DNA from: VSJD01 sp964617825
GTDB lineage: Bacteria > Verrucomicrobiota > Kiritimatiellia > JAAZAB01
Assembly: GCA_964617825.1 (NCBI GenBank)
Contig: CAZTWL010000009.1
Coordinates: forward strand, 1 to 64,000
DNA: 64,000 bases
Direction of reading: 5' to 3'
Within the stretch, counting starts at the first letter, position 1; every line of letters begins with the position of its first letter. This document shows positions 45,024 to 53,916 of the stretch, piece after piece. A program made the position numbers and the translations under genes. A model generated the notes under the pieces. It had not been told where the DNA came from. It did no database searches and saw nothing but the letters and a program-made list of their open reading frames with translations.

Positions 45024-47249
45024 ATGACCGAAGCTAATAAGACAGCCATCGAGGCTGAACGGGTCCCGGAAATTGGCTGCGCCAGTTGCCACAAACTATT
45101 GGATGTATCGCACCTGCCTTTTTTTTCAGAGGTCAAGTGTCCCGACTGCGGCATGGTCCAGATTGTTCCGGCGCGGTTCGGCGGCTTCCTGTTGATCGGC
45201 CGGCTCGGGTCCGGCGGCATGGGCGTGATTTACCACGCCATGGATAAGGATCTGGGGCGCCATGTGGCCTTGAAGGTCATGAAACGCGAATTGAGCGCCA
45301 ACCATGAATTCGTGCAATCCTTCAAACACGAAGCCCAGGCCGCCGCCGCCTTGAATCACCCTAACGTCGTTCAGATCTATTCTTTCGGCCAGGTGGAGAA
45401 CCAATTCTACATCGCCATGGAACTGGTTAGCGGCGGACGCCTGGACGAGATGATTGGCGACGGCGTGGCGCTGGAGGAAACTCGGGCACTGGAAATCCAT
45501 TTACAGGTGGTTGCCGGCCTGCGCGCCGCAAGCGATGTGGGCCTGGTGCATGGCGACATCAAGCCGGCCAACATCCTGTTCGGCCAGAACGGGGAAGCCA
45601 AGGTCCTGGATTTCGGTCTGGCCAGCTATATCGGCCAGCAACAACAGGGTGGCGCCGTATGGGGCACGCCCTACTACATTGCCCCCGAAAAAGCCCGCGG
45701 CAAACGCGTCGATTTCCGGTCGGATATTTACAGCCTGGGCGCCACCCTCTTCCACGTTCTGGCCGGCCAGCCCCCATTTGACGGCGAAACCTCCACCGAC
45801 GTGGTCATGGCGCGGCTCAATCAGCCGGCGCCCAACCTGCTGGAGATTAAACCCGATCTGCATCCCGAAACGGCCGGCATGGTGGCACGCATGCTGGAAG
45901 CGGATCCGACCATGCGGCATCCTTCATATCCCGCCCTGCAGATCGACATGGAAACGGCCCTGGCGGCTTCTCGAAAACCTCTGAAAAAAAGCGCCACGTC
46001 CAAGACCTTGCTGGAATCCGCGATCCTGCACAAACCCAAGTTCAGCCGGAAATTTCTGATTCGCGGCGGCATCGGACTGGCAGCGGCCATCGCCATTGCC
46101 GCAATCGCGGTCGGCAACTATGCCTACAACCGGAAACAAGCAAGCATCGCGGCGGCGGCCGCCGAACTTAAACAGATCGAAGAATTCCGGGAAAAGGGCG
46201 ATGCTGCCATCGAACACATCAATGCAAAGGCCTCCGTAATTATCAAGAAGGGCGAGCCGGTGCCATCGCTGGCGGAGCGCATCAACAAGATTGCCGCGGC
46301 AAATTCGAACTTGAACACGGCGGCGGCGCGCGCGGCGCTGGAAATCGACAAGGCATTTGAAATTCTCAATGACACGGACGACACCCTGGCCATGGCCGAT
46401 GTTGCTAGCCAGCAATTGCATGCGGCAACGAACCTGGTCGCCGTCCAGGAATCGTCCAGCCTGCTGGAAGCTTACGACAACGCCCTGATCGAATGGCTCG
46501 ATGGCGTTGAAACCGCCAAGGCCAGCGCCGAAAAGATCTTGACCGAAGCCAGCTCGATCCTTGCCAAGGCATCCGAGGCCGCCAGGCAAGCGCGCGAAGC
46601 CGCGGCCAGGGAAGCCGCCCGCGAAAAAGCCGCCAAGGCCGCGGAACTGCAGGCCAAGAAACAGGCCCAGGAAGCCGAGCGCCTGCGCCCCAAACTGATT
46701 CAACTGGAACTGGACATGGTCGACAGGGCGCGCGGCGCCAATGTCCCGCTGATCGCACAACGTAAATTCGAGAATGCCGCGCAGAACATCGCCAAGATCA
46801 AACGCAATATGACCCAGCCGGAAACGCAAGCTTATTTGAAAAACGTGCAGGATGCTTATGAGTCCATGGCCAAGCTGAAAGCGTTCGTGATCGCCTCCAT
46901 TAAAAAGACGCCCTACCGCAACGGCTGGACCTCCAGCAACATACCGCGCGACATCATGAAAGCCGATGAGATCCATGGCGTGACGATCACCCTCGGCAAG
47001 GCCGGCTCCATGAATATCCCCTGGGAACAAGTGACCACGGGACAACTGGTAAAAATCGCCAACTACTACATAGGCACATCCGGGATGACCGACGAGGCGC
47101 GCGGCGAAATGGTGCTGGCGATGGCCTTGTTCTGCTACGAAAGCGCAGTTTTTAAAACGGCCGACACTTATGCCGCTTCTGCCTGTCAGCTCAATCCGGC
47201 GCTTAAAACCGATGCCCAGCGCATGATGCCGGGATTCGCAACCGAATGA
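45024..47249 (+). CDS. Membrane Ser/Thr protein kinase with N-terminal zinc ribbon
   Basis: A 741-residue transmembrane kinase. Residues 19-42 form a CxxC...CxxC zinc ribbon (C19, C22, C39, C42). The kinase domain (about 52-315) has the Gly loop LGSGGMG, K84, E103, the catalytic loop HGDIKPAN (H176-N183) and DFG (196-198), then GTPYYIAPE. The catalytic loop has Gly where Hanks-type kinases usually have Arg (HGD rather than HRD), making it a non-RD kinase. One transmembrane segment (about 345-367) separates it from an Ala/Glu/Lys-rich coiled coil of about 250 residues and a small folded C-terminal part. GGAAAG is 7 bases upstream. Signal and targets unknown; likely a sensor of envelope conditions. 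Confidence 0.88.
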   Translation: MTEANKTAIEAERVPEIGCASCHKLLDVSHLPFFSEVKCPDCGMVQIVPARFGGFLLIGRLGSGGMGVIYHAMDKDLGRHVALKVMKRELSANHEFVQSFKHEAQAAAALNHPNVVQIYSFGQVENQFYIAMELVSGGRLDEMIGDGVALEETRALEIHLQVVAGLRAASDVGLVHGDIKPANILFGQNGEAKVLDFGLASYIGQQQQGGAVWGTPYYIAPEKARGKRVDFRSDIYSLGATLFHVLAGQPPFDGETSTDVVMARLNQPAPNLLEIKPDLHPETAGMVARMLEADPTMRHPSYPALQIDMETALAASRKPLKKSATSKTLLESAILHKPKFSRKFLIRGGIGLAAAIAIAAIAVGNYAYNRKQASIAAAAAELKQIEEFREKGDAAIEHINAKASVIIKKGEPVPSLAERINKIAAANSNLNTAAARAALEIDKAFEILNDTDDTLAMADVASQQLHAATNLVAVQESSSLLEAYDNALIEWLDGVETAKASAEKILTEASSILAKASEAARQAREAAAREAAREKAAKAAELQAKKQAQEAERLRPKLIQLELDMVDRARGANVPLIAQRKFENAAQNIAKIKRNMTQPETQAYLKNVQDAYESMAKLKAFVIASIKKTPYRNGWTSSNIPRDIMKADEIHGVTITLGKAGSMNIPWEQVTTGQLVKIANYYIGTSGMTDEARGEMVLAMALFCYESAVFKTADTYAASACQLNPALKTDAQRMMPGFATE

Positions 47250-47465
47250 GGCGTTCAAGTCTGGCAAGTTTGCGCCCGACCCAAGTTGTCCGGCGCGGAT
47301 TGTCTTGCAAGTCTTTCATTATGCCGTAGCGGTTAGGCCATCGCAGATTTACGCCTTTGCAGGCGCGGCTAAAAAACATAATTTCGGAAACATCAAGAAA
47401 CCGAGGCTTTTTCGCAAAATCCGGGCACGACCGAAGACAACAAACCAAAACACTGGAGACCGAAA

Positions 47466-47876
47466 TTGAACCAGCTCGAAGAAGGCGCAGAACTCAAATT
47501 GGATTTTACAAAATTAGCACGGGCAACGGCAACTAGCCCGGGAATCATCCCTGTTGCCATCCAGCATGCCGATACCGGCGAGGTAATTTTAGTGGCCTAT
47601 ACCAACGAGCAGGCATTTAAGCTGGCAATGCAGACGCGCAGTCTCATCCTCTGGAGCACCTCGCGCAACGCACTCTGGGAAAAAGGCAAGACATCTGGGG
47701 AAACATTCGATCTCGTGGAAGCGCGCGTAAACTGCGAACAGAACTCGCTGCTTTACCGCGTCCGCCCGCGGCGCAATGGCATCTGTCACACTCGCAACCG
47801 CAGCAACCAACCGCGCAACTGTTTTTATCGACGAATTTGCCCGGACACGCTGTCGTTGGAAAACCTGGACCCTTGA
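47466..47876 (+). CDS. HisI-like protein (phosphoribosyl-AMP cyclohydrolase family), divergent
   Basis: A 136-residue protein similar to phosphoribosyl-AMP cyclohydrolase, which opens the purine ring in histidine synthesis. Family features: IPVAIQHADTGEVILVAYTN, SRNALWEKGKTSGETFDLV and a late GICHT. However, the metal-binding DCDxD motif of HisI is NCEQN here (VNCEQNSLLYRV), and the tail ends with NCFYRR. So the usual magnesium/zinc ligands look changed, and the protein may have another reaction. Start is TTG at 47466, preceded by GGAG with a 7-base gap; no better ATG exists. No other his gene is in the window. Confidence 0.72.
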   Translation: MNQLEEGAELKLDFTKLARATATSPGIIPVAIQHADTGEVILVAYTNEQAFKLAMQTRSLILWSTSRNALWEKGKTSGETFDLVEARVNCEQNSLLYRVRPRRNGICHTRNRSNQPRNCFYRRICPDTLSLENLDP

Positions 47877-47926
47877 ATCGCGGCCTCTAGCAGCTATCCC
47901 GATGCAAAATATATTGTTTTTTTTGA

Positions 47927-47955
47927 TTGACTCATACAGCCTTTTTCAAGATATT
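47927..47955 (+). promoter_or_regulatory. Candidate promoter of the HU gene
   Basis: TTGACT (47927-47932), a 17-base spacer and GATATT (47950-47955), about 120 bases before the HU start, in a locally AT-rich stretch. A reasonable but unproven sigma-70 match. Confidence 0.4.
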
Positions 47956-48075
47956 AGTTCAGTGTCAAACCTGTGAACTCCATTCATGGGGACAATGCAG
48001 GGCAAGTATGTCAGGCCTGGGTGCAAAGCGTCCAGGGAAACGTGCGGTAAACCACAATAGTAGGAGGACAGTGTA

Positions 48076-48357
48076 ATGGCCAAGTCAAAAACGAAGAGCG
48101 AGATCATTGCTGGCATCGCCGAAGCTACGGAAATCACCAAGAAGCAGGCCGGACTGGCCCTGGAAGAGCTGGTAAAGATGGCTTACAAGGGCGCCAAGGA
48201 TGCATTCACGATTCCTGGCTTGGGCAAGCTCGTTCTTGTGCAGCGCAAAGCGCGTGTTGGCCGCAATCCGGCGACCGGCGCTACCATTAATATTCCTGCA
48301 AAGAAAGTGGTCAAGTTCCGTGTGGCCAAGGCCGCCAAGGAAGCTATCCTGAAATAA
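48076..48357 (+). CDS. HU/IHF-family histone-like DNA-binding protein
   Basis: A 93-residue nucleoid protein that bends DNA. It reads MAKSKTKSEIIAGIAEATEI at the start, then KKQAGLALEELVKMAYKGAK, FTIPGLGKLVLVQRKARVGR and NPATGATINIPAKKVVKFR, the beta-arm signature (GRNPATG), with Pro in the arm tip region (IPAKK). Length and pattern fit HU/IHF; HU versus IHF is not decided. AGGAGG (48062-48067) is 8 bases before the ATG. It is followed by a textbook terminator and stands as a single unit. Confidence 0.93.
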   Translation: MAKSKTKSEIIAGIAEATEITKKQAGLALEELVKMAYKGAKDAFTIPGLGKLVLVQRKARVGRNPATGATINIPAKKVVKFRVAKAAKEAILK

Positions 48358-48379
48358 CTTGTTTGGCATCAAGAAAAAA

Positions 48380-48411
48380 GACCGGGGTTTTATCACCCCG
48401 GTCTTTTTTTT
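48380..48411 (+). terminator. Intrinsic terminator after the HU gene
   Basis: GACCGGGGT (48380-48388), loop TTTATC, ACCCCGGTC (48395-48403), then eight T (48404-48411). Perfect 9-bp stem and T-run; the A-run upstream could make it work on both strands. It separates HU from dapF. Confidence 0.95.
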
Positions 48412-48443
48412 CCCATTGCAACCGATTGATCTGCTTTCCTGCC

Positions 48444-49256
48444 ATGAAACAACATTTTTGGAAAATGCATGGCGCCGGCAACGACTTCATCCTCCTGGAT
48501 GACCGGGAAGGGCATTTCCCCTGCGCAGATGCGGCGCTTGTCCGGCGCCTGTGCGACCGGCATGCCGGCATTGGCAGCGAAGGATTGTTGCTGGTGCAAC
48601 CTTCCTCACGCGGCGATTTCCGCATGCGTTTTTTTAACCCGGACGGGTCTGAGGTTGGCATGTGCGGGAACGGCTCCCGCTGCATTGCACGTCTGGCCCA
48701 TGACCTTGGCGCCGCCCCCGCCAACATGCACATTGAAACCGCCTCCGGCATGCTGGCCGCGGAAGTCCTTGATGATCTCGTGCGTCTGCACCTACCCGAC
48801 CCGCATGACTGCCGCTGTAACCTGTCCCTTGACTGGGAAGGCCAAACCATCCGTTATCATGTCATCAATACGGGTGTGCCGCATGCCGTGGTTGAGACGC
48901 CACCTCAGGTCCTGGAAAAACTGGATGTCTGCCGTCTCGGCGCTGCAATACGCCATCACGCCGCCTTCGCTCCCCGGGGGACCAATGCCGACTTCATGGC
49001 CATTACCGGGCCGCAGGCTTTGCGCGTGCGCACCTACGAACGGGGGGTGGAAGCCGAAACGCCGGCCTGCGGCACGGGAATCACGGCCTGCGCCCTGATC
49101 GCCGGGCGCCTCGGACTGGTTACGCCGCCAGTGCACGTGACCTGTCAACACGGCGACACCTTGGAAGTCAGTTACCGGCAGACCGACAACGGATTTACAG
49201 CCGTTACGCTGCTGGGCCCCGCCTCCTATGCGTTTGAAGGCACGGTTGAAATCTGA
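48444..49256 (+). CDS. dapF: Diaminopimelate epimerase
   Basis: Converts LL- to meso-diaminopimelate for lysine and peptidoglycan, using two cysteines. The 270-residue protein has MHGAGNDFILLDD, FFNPDGSEVGMCGNGSRC (first catalytic Cys74), NTGVPHAVV, GTNADFMAI, the YERGVEAET segment and ETPACGTGITAC (second catalytic Cys209). All family signatures are intact. The start at 48444 lies just after the HU terminator; a longer upstream frame runs through the terminator and is rejected. Together with lysA (11395) it covers the last two steps of the DAP/lysine route. Confidence 0.96.
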   Translation: MKQHFWKMHGAGNDFILLDDREGHFPCADAALVRRLCDRHAGIGSEGLLLVQPSSRGDFRMRFFNPDGSEVGMCGNGSRCIARLAHDLGAAPANMHIETASGMLAAEVLDDLVRLHLPDPHDCRCNLSLDWEGQTIRYHVINTGVPHAVVETPPQVLEKLDVCRLGAAIRHHAAFAPRGTNADFMAITGPQALRVRTYERGVEAETPACGTGITACALIAGRLGLVTPPVHVTCQHGDTLEVSYRQTDNGFTAVTLLGPASYAFEGTVEI

Positions 49257-49340
49257 TTAAGACCGGCTGTTACCTGAAGACCTGCTTGGCAACGGCCGCT
49301 CACCGATGGGGAAAAACCAGAGCAAGGCAAAAAGGACTTT

Positions 49341-50564
49341 TTACCGGCCGTCCGGTTTACTCCTGCATGCGGCTTCATACACGGCCCGAACGGATACGCC
49401 GGCGCTCTCGGCCACGCGTCGGCAATCGTCATATTCCGGCGATGTGGTGATATCGGCGCCCTGCCAACGGCCGATTTTTACACGAACGCTGCCAAAAACC
49501 GTTTCCACGGTTTCATGGCGACGCTCCAATATGGTGCGCTGGACGGGATATTCCCGGATGCCGAAAGTCGTGCTTTCGCGGAAGATCAAATCCCGAATGG
49601 CCGAACGCTGGTCCGGCCGACACAAAACCGTCAGTAGAATACCGGGCCGCTGTTTCTTCATTTGCACGGGCGTCATGAACGCATCCAGGGCGCCGGCGGC
49701 CAACAAGCGCTGCATCAGGTTGCCCATCAATTCCGGCGGCAGGTCATCCAGGTTGCATTCTAACACCAGGCAGATGTCCGTTGCAGGACCGGCATCCGCC
49801 GCTCGAAGGGGATCCACGGCAACCGATTCCATCAGGATGGCGCGCAGGACATTAGGTCGACCGCTCAGGGTCCGGTGTCCGAATCCCTGCCCGACCTTCA
49901 GAATGCGGCTGCCCTCGGGGAAATGGTCGAGTGTTTTCCAGGTTGTCAGCAGCGCCGCACCCGTGGGAGTGACTAATTCGAATGTCTCGTCGACCGACGT
50001 CACAGGGAAACCTTTAAGCAATTCCACAGTTGCCGGGGCCGGCAAAGGCAACAGCCCGTGCGCGCAGGCAACCGTTCCATGGCCCAACGGCAGCGGACCA
50101 AACGACACGCCGGTAACTCCAAGCGACTCCAAGCCCAGGCAGGCGCCGACAATGTCAATAATGGAATCCACGGCGCCCACCTCGTGGAAATGCACCTGTT
50201 CGGGAGCAATCCCATGCACCCGCGCTTCCGCTTCCGCCAAGCGCCGGAATACTCGAAGACTGGCCGCCTGCACGGAAGCCGGGAAGCTGCTGCCCTCGAT
50301 CAAGGCCCGGATTTCGTTTAATCCGCGATGGGGGGTATGCGCATGTTCGACGTGGCCATGCGCATGGATTGGCGCCTGCACATCGACCCGCGTGCCGTGC
50401 AAGCCGTGTTCGCTGGCAGATGCCGCTTCAATCGTAAATTGCCCGATTGACAAACCGGCCAGTTGGCGCTGCACATCCGCGCGATTGACCCCGAGGTCAA
50501 AAATGGCCGCCAGGATCATGTCGCCGCTGGCCCCGCCCACACTGTCGAAATGCAGATGCTTCAT
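49341..50564 (-). CDS. larC: Nickel pincer cofactor biosynthesis protein LarC
   Basis: The CTP-dependent nickel insertase that finishes the nickel-pincer nucleotide cofactor of lactate racemase and related LarA enzymes. The roughly 407-residue protein has the start HLHFDSVGGASGDMILAAIF, a His-rich loop (HAHGHVEHAHTPHRG) that can bind nickel, the segment VHFHEVGAVDSIIDIVG, and the C-terminal LECNLDDLPPELMGN and KKQRPGILLTV. Start could be the ATG at 50564 or 50576; neither has a good ribosome-binding site. larB follows upstream on the same strand (divided by about 140 bases); larA and larE are not visible here. Confidence 0.93.
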   Translation of the reverse strand: MKHLHFDSVGGASGDMILAAIFDLGVNRADVQRQLAGLSIGQFTIEAASASEHGLHGTRVDVQAPIHAHGHVEHAHTPHRGLNEIRALIEGSSFPASVQAASLRVFRRLAEAEARVHGIAPEQVHFHEVGAVDSIIDIVGACLGLESLGVTGVSFGPLPLGHGTVACAHGLLPLPAPATVELLKGFPVTSVDETFELVTPTGAALLTTWKTLDHFPEGSRILKVGQGFGHRTLSGRPNVLRAILMESVAVDPLRAADAGPATDICLVLECNLDDLPPELMGNLMQRLLAAGALDAFMTPVQMKKQRPGILLTVLCRPDQRSAIRDLIFRESTTFGIREYPVQRTILERRHETVETVFGSVRVKIGRWQGADITTSPEYDDCRRVAESAGVSVRAVYEAACRSKPDGR

Positions 50565-50708
50565 AATTCGCATCATTCAATAAACTGTTGAAAAAACTCG
50601 TTGGTGTCCTGCCAAGGCGATAGATCTCGGGAGTGAATCGAAAGATCTCGCGACTACGATCGGGAAGTCATGTTCGGACGACCATTGACCAACGCCCATT
50701 TTTGTCCC

Positions 50709-51476
50709 TTATCCCTTGTCCCTTGCCGGCTCTCCCACCCGATTGATCAACGCGGCGGCAACACCCGCGCCGAAACCGTTGTCGATATTAACCACTGTAA
50801 TTCCAGGCGCGCAGGAATTGAGCATCGCCAGCAGGGCGGCCAAACCTTTAAAATTAACGCCGTAGCCAATGCTCGTGGGAACGGCCACAATCGGGCGGTC
50901 AACCAACCCGCCGACAACCGACGGCAATGCGCCTTCCATGCCGGCGACGACCACCAGGGCGCGGGCGCGCTTCAATGTTTCCACATGGCCAAGAACCCGA
51001 TGCAGGCCCGCCACGCCGACATCATAAATGCGGGCCACATGCGCGCCCATGATTTCCGCGGTCAGGGCCGCTTCCTCAGCAACGGGAATATCGGATGTAC
51101 CGGCACAGACCACAGCCACCTGTCCAACGGGCGGCACTGGTTCGACAACCTGCAAGGTTATCGCCCTGGGCAGTTCGTGATAAACCGCCCGGACATGCGC
51201 TTGGCGCACAACGGCATACTGTTCGGGCGTGGCACGTGTGGCGAGCACATTCTGCCCGCCGGCAATCAGCGCGGACATGATTTTGACAATTTGATCGGCA
51301 GTCTTGCCCGGACAGAAAATGACTTCCGCCAAGCCGCGCCGGCGCAGGCGATCGAGGTCTACGCGCGCAAAGCCCAGATTCGTTTCCGCGCGCGCAGCCA
51401 GGATGCTTTCCGCCTCCGCCGCGGACACCTCTCCGCGCGCCACACGCTGAAGCAATTCACTCAGGTTTACATCCAT
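50709..51476 (-). CDS. larB: Nickel pincer cofactor biosynthesis protein LarB
   Basis: Carboxylates and hydrolyses nicotinate adenine dinucleotide at the start of nickel-pincer cofactor synthesis. The 255-residue protein has the LarB N-terminal region (VNLSELLQRVARGEVSAAEA, then LGFARVDLDRLRRRGLAEVI) and a PurE-like C-terminal domain: VVCAGTSDIPVAEEAALTAE, IYDVGVAGLHRVL, VVVAGMEGALPSVVGGLV and VPTSIGYGVNFKG. GGAGG is just before the ATG. The catalytic pattern VCAGTSD plus PTSxGYG is diagnostic. It pairs with larC downstream. Confidence 0.94.
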   Translation of the reverse strand: MDVNLSELLQRVARGEVSAAEAESILAARAETNLGFARVDLDRLRRRGLAEVIFCPGKTADQIVKIMSALIAGGQNVLATRATPEQYAVVRQAHVRAVYHELPRAITLQVVEPVPPVGQVAVVCAGTSDIPVAEEAALTAEIMGAHVARIYDVGVAGLHRVLGHVETLKRARALVVVAGMEGALPSVVGGLVDRPIVAVPTSIGYGVNFKGLAALLAMLNSCAPGITVVNIDNGFGAGVAAALINRVGEPARDKG

Positions 51477-51626
51477 ACTGCCTCCCGCCGGCAGTCCGGT
51501 CCGCTAAACGCAAATTTAATCATGACCCGCGTTCGTTTGTATGGTAGATTCAACCGCCTTGATCAAAGCGCCATGGAGCGGCGCGTTTCGATAGCGATTG
51601 TTCCGTAGGGCACGGCAGAAGTCAAT

Positions 51627-52448
51627 ATGCAAAACGAACCGACATTCACAATTCACGGCGCCCGCGGCTCAATGGCCGTATCCGGTGGGGCGTTCGACAA
51701 GTATGGCGGCGAAACTACTTGCTTCAGCCTGGTCGCCAGACAGGGGATATTGATTATCGACGCCGGCACAGGAATAATCGCGCTGGGCGACCGTCTGATG
51801 CGCCAGGAATGGCTCCCGCCGATAACCATCATGTTCACCCATTTTCATCTGGACCACTTGATCGGACTCCCCTTGTTCAAGCCTCTTTACCGGGCGGGCG
51901 CTTCGATCACGCTCATGGCCGACCCGCATCGGGAAGAAAACTGGCAAAATAGTTTAAAAACACTCCTTGGTCCTCCGTTTTGGCCGCTCAAACTGGAGCG
52001 CTCCGGAGCCGCCATCCGCTTCCAGCCGCTGCCCAAGCACGGCAACTGTATGCGAACCAACGGCATCGAGATTGCCTGGCATTCGCTGCGGCATCCCCAA
52101 CAATGCCTGGCTTATCGTCTGCGCACCCCGAACCGCTCCATTGTAATTGCCACCGACCACGAGCAGGATGCGGTTGCGGTCGACGAGGGTTTTACCGATT
52201 TTTGCCGCGGGGCTGCGGCGCTGGTTGCCGACGCACAATATACCCCGGCCGAATATCCCGCCCATCGTGGCTGGGGGCATGGCACCTGGTACGCTTGCGC
52301 CCTCCAGGCCGCTGCAGCCGGCGTGGGCAAACTGATCCTGACCCATCATGACTTACGCCGGACAGACCGCCAGATCGACTGCATCGTGCGCCGGGCGCGG
52401 CGGATATTTCCCGCCACGCATGCGGCGCGCGCCGGCATGCGCCTTTGA
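51627..52448 (+). CDS. MBL-fold metallohydrolase
   Basis: A 273-residue metallo-beta-lactamase-fold protein. Motif HFHLDH (H72-H77: H72? within THFHLDHLIG) gives the first metal ligands; GTNG-like start GARGSMAVSGGAF and KYGGETTCFSL, a later ATDHEQD (metal-bridging Asp) and LILTHHD (last His). This combination resembles the PhnP/RNase Z-like branch (KYGGNTSC in relatives), which hydrolyses phosphodiester bonds. No phosphonate genes are nearby, so the substrate is open. The gene stands alone between larB (divergent) and a convergent DUF4832-type gene. Confidence 0.83.
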   Translation: MQNEPTFTIHGARGSMAVSGGAFDKYGGETTCFSLVARQGILIIDAGTGIIALGDRLMRQEWLPPITIMFTHFHLDHLIGLPLFKPLYRAGASITLMADPHREENWQNSLKTLLGPPFWPLKLERSGAAIRFQPLPKHGNCMRTNGIEIAWHSLRHPQQCLAYRLRTPNRSIVIATDHEQDAVAVDEGFTDFCRGAAALVADAQYTPAEYPAHRGWGHGTWYACALQAAAAGVGKLILTHHDLRRTDRQIDCIVRRARRIFPATHAARAGMRL

Positions 52449-52487
52449 ACGCGGGGCTCGGTTGCCTCTCATTCGCGGCAAGGGTCC

Positions 52488-53840
52488 CTACCCGGCCACC
52501 GTGATTTTTCCCAACGCGTACCAGCCATCCGTCGCCATGCCGTCAATGGCCAGCTTGACCTTAGGTGTACGCGTCTGCGGATCGAGCAACGCGATGCTGA
52601 AATCGTACTCGCCGACAGGCATATCGGCCGGGATAAAGATGCTGCTGTCGTAGATCACATCGCCCGGCAGCCAGGAGCGGATATCGGCATCCGTCATGAA
52701 GGCCTCGGTGCGTTTCGCCCCTTTCAAACGCAAGGCCACGGGAAACGGCTTATAGCACGGGGCCACACCTTTGTTTTCCCACCAGGTGCTGAAATCAAGC
52801 TTGCCCTGCGCCTGCACAACAGGCGGAAAAACGAATTTACGCAGCACAAAACGATAGCCCATCTTCTTAAGCCAGCGGTTCACCTGCGGCCACCACTCGT
52901 CCGGCACAGCCGATGACTTGCCGTTGAACGACGATATATGCCATTTCAACGACTGGTCGATGATGTAATCGATGTCCCAGCCCTTGTCCTTCCAGAACTG
53001 CATGACCCAACAGACTTCCAGGCTGACGGGCGCCTTCTGCCACGCGTCCCGCATTCCGAAGTTAACGATGCCGGCGGGATAATAATCGAACATGTGATTC
53101 CAATCGGCCCGGAAGCCGCCCAGGTCGCCAAGGCAATCCACTCGCCAGCCAACCGGCTTTTTCGAAAGGCCGTAGCCATTTGTCTTGGCATCCGTCAGCA
53201 GCATCAGCAGCGGAGTCTTGTTAAAGGAGTCCAGGTAGGCATCCACAAGCGCAGCGCGCGCCGTTCCGCTGAGGTTCGCGGAACCTGCGCCCTCGCCCCA
53301 AAACCCGACGATGGAAAGGTCCACGCTCTCCAAGTCAGGATGGCCGTCATAACGCTTGCCAAGCGCCCGAATCATGTTGCCGAAATGCAAGGCATAGCGC
53401 GGGTCCTCCGGATCTGTCCGCCAACTGCTGACCGGCAATTTAGCGGACTCTTTGCCTACCAGCTTGCGATACCAGCCGGGAACATCCTTTTCGGGTTCAT
53501 CGCTATACGGCGCAATCCGGATCATAAGCGTTTGTCCACGGCTATGGGCAACCTTCAGAGCGTTGTCAAACAATGCCCAGACATACTCCCCCTGCTTCGG
53601 CTCAACATAACGCCAGCTGACCCGGAAATAGGCAATCGAGGTATCGGGATGATTCTTGTTTTTAAGGCTGCCCTTAAAATTCTGGTACGCGATGGGCAGT
53701 CCTTTCGTCCAAGTCAACCCGACATGCGAGATGTCGCCGTTAAAACGCTGGAAGGTCATGAATCCCATGCCTGGATTGACCAGGACATCGTCAATCTCTT
53801 TGGGCCGCACGATGACTGTCGCCGGTAATCTGCGCCGCAT
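52488..53840 (-). CDS. DUF4832/DUF4874-type protein, glycosidase-like
   Basis: A 450-residue protein with a TIM-barrel N-terminal half and a beta C-terminal domain. DUF4832-type wording: NPGMGFMTFQRFNGD, AYFRVSWRYVEPKQGEYVW, MIRIAPYSDEP, and VDLSIVGFWGEGAGSANL, where the Glu is placed like a catalytic acid; then SSAVPDEWWPQVNRWLKKMG and a C-terminal beta sandwich (AGEYDF-like). No signal peptide is visible. AAAGGAG is 5 bases upstream of the ATG. The family is linked to carbohydrate use, but no enzymatic activity is established to my knowledge. It follows the beta-galactosidase-like gene on the same strand (76 bases). Confidence 0.7.
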   Translation of the reverse strand: MRRRLPATVIVRPKEIDDVLVNPGMGFMTFQRFNGDISHVGLTWTKGLPIAYQNFKGSLKNKNHPDTSIAYFRVSWRYVEPKQGEYVWALFDNALKVAHSRGQTLMIRIAPYSDEPEKDVPGWYRKLVGKESAKLPVSSWRTDPEDPRYALHFGNMIRALGKRYDGHPDLESVDLSIVGFWGEGAGSANLSGTARAALVDAYLDSFNKTPLLMLLTDAKTNGYGLSKKPVGWRVDCLGDLGGFRADWNHMFDYYPAGIVNFGMRDAWQKAPVSLEVCWVMQFWKDKGWDIDYIIDQSLKWHISSFNGKSSAVPDEWWPQVNRWLKKMGYRFVLRKFVFPPVVQAQGKLDFSTWWENKGVAPCYKPFPVALRLKGAKRTEAFMTDADIRSWLPGDVIYDSSIFIPADMPVGEYDFSIALLDPQTRTPKVKLAIDGMATDGWYALGKITVAG

Positions 53841-53916
53841 TTTTTTCTCCTTTGTTCGATTTGTATGGCTCGATCTATTGGAAGAAAAATATCAATATCG
53901 GTGAAATCAATGATCG

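Noticed and set aside
50640..50735. Repeated TCCCTTGT-type motif and twin AGATCTCG near larB end
   Set aside because: Short and low in complexity; partly coding for the LarB end; no sign of a mobile element.
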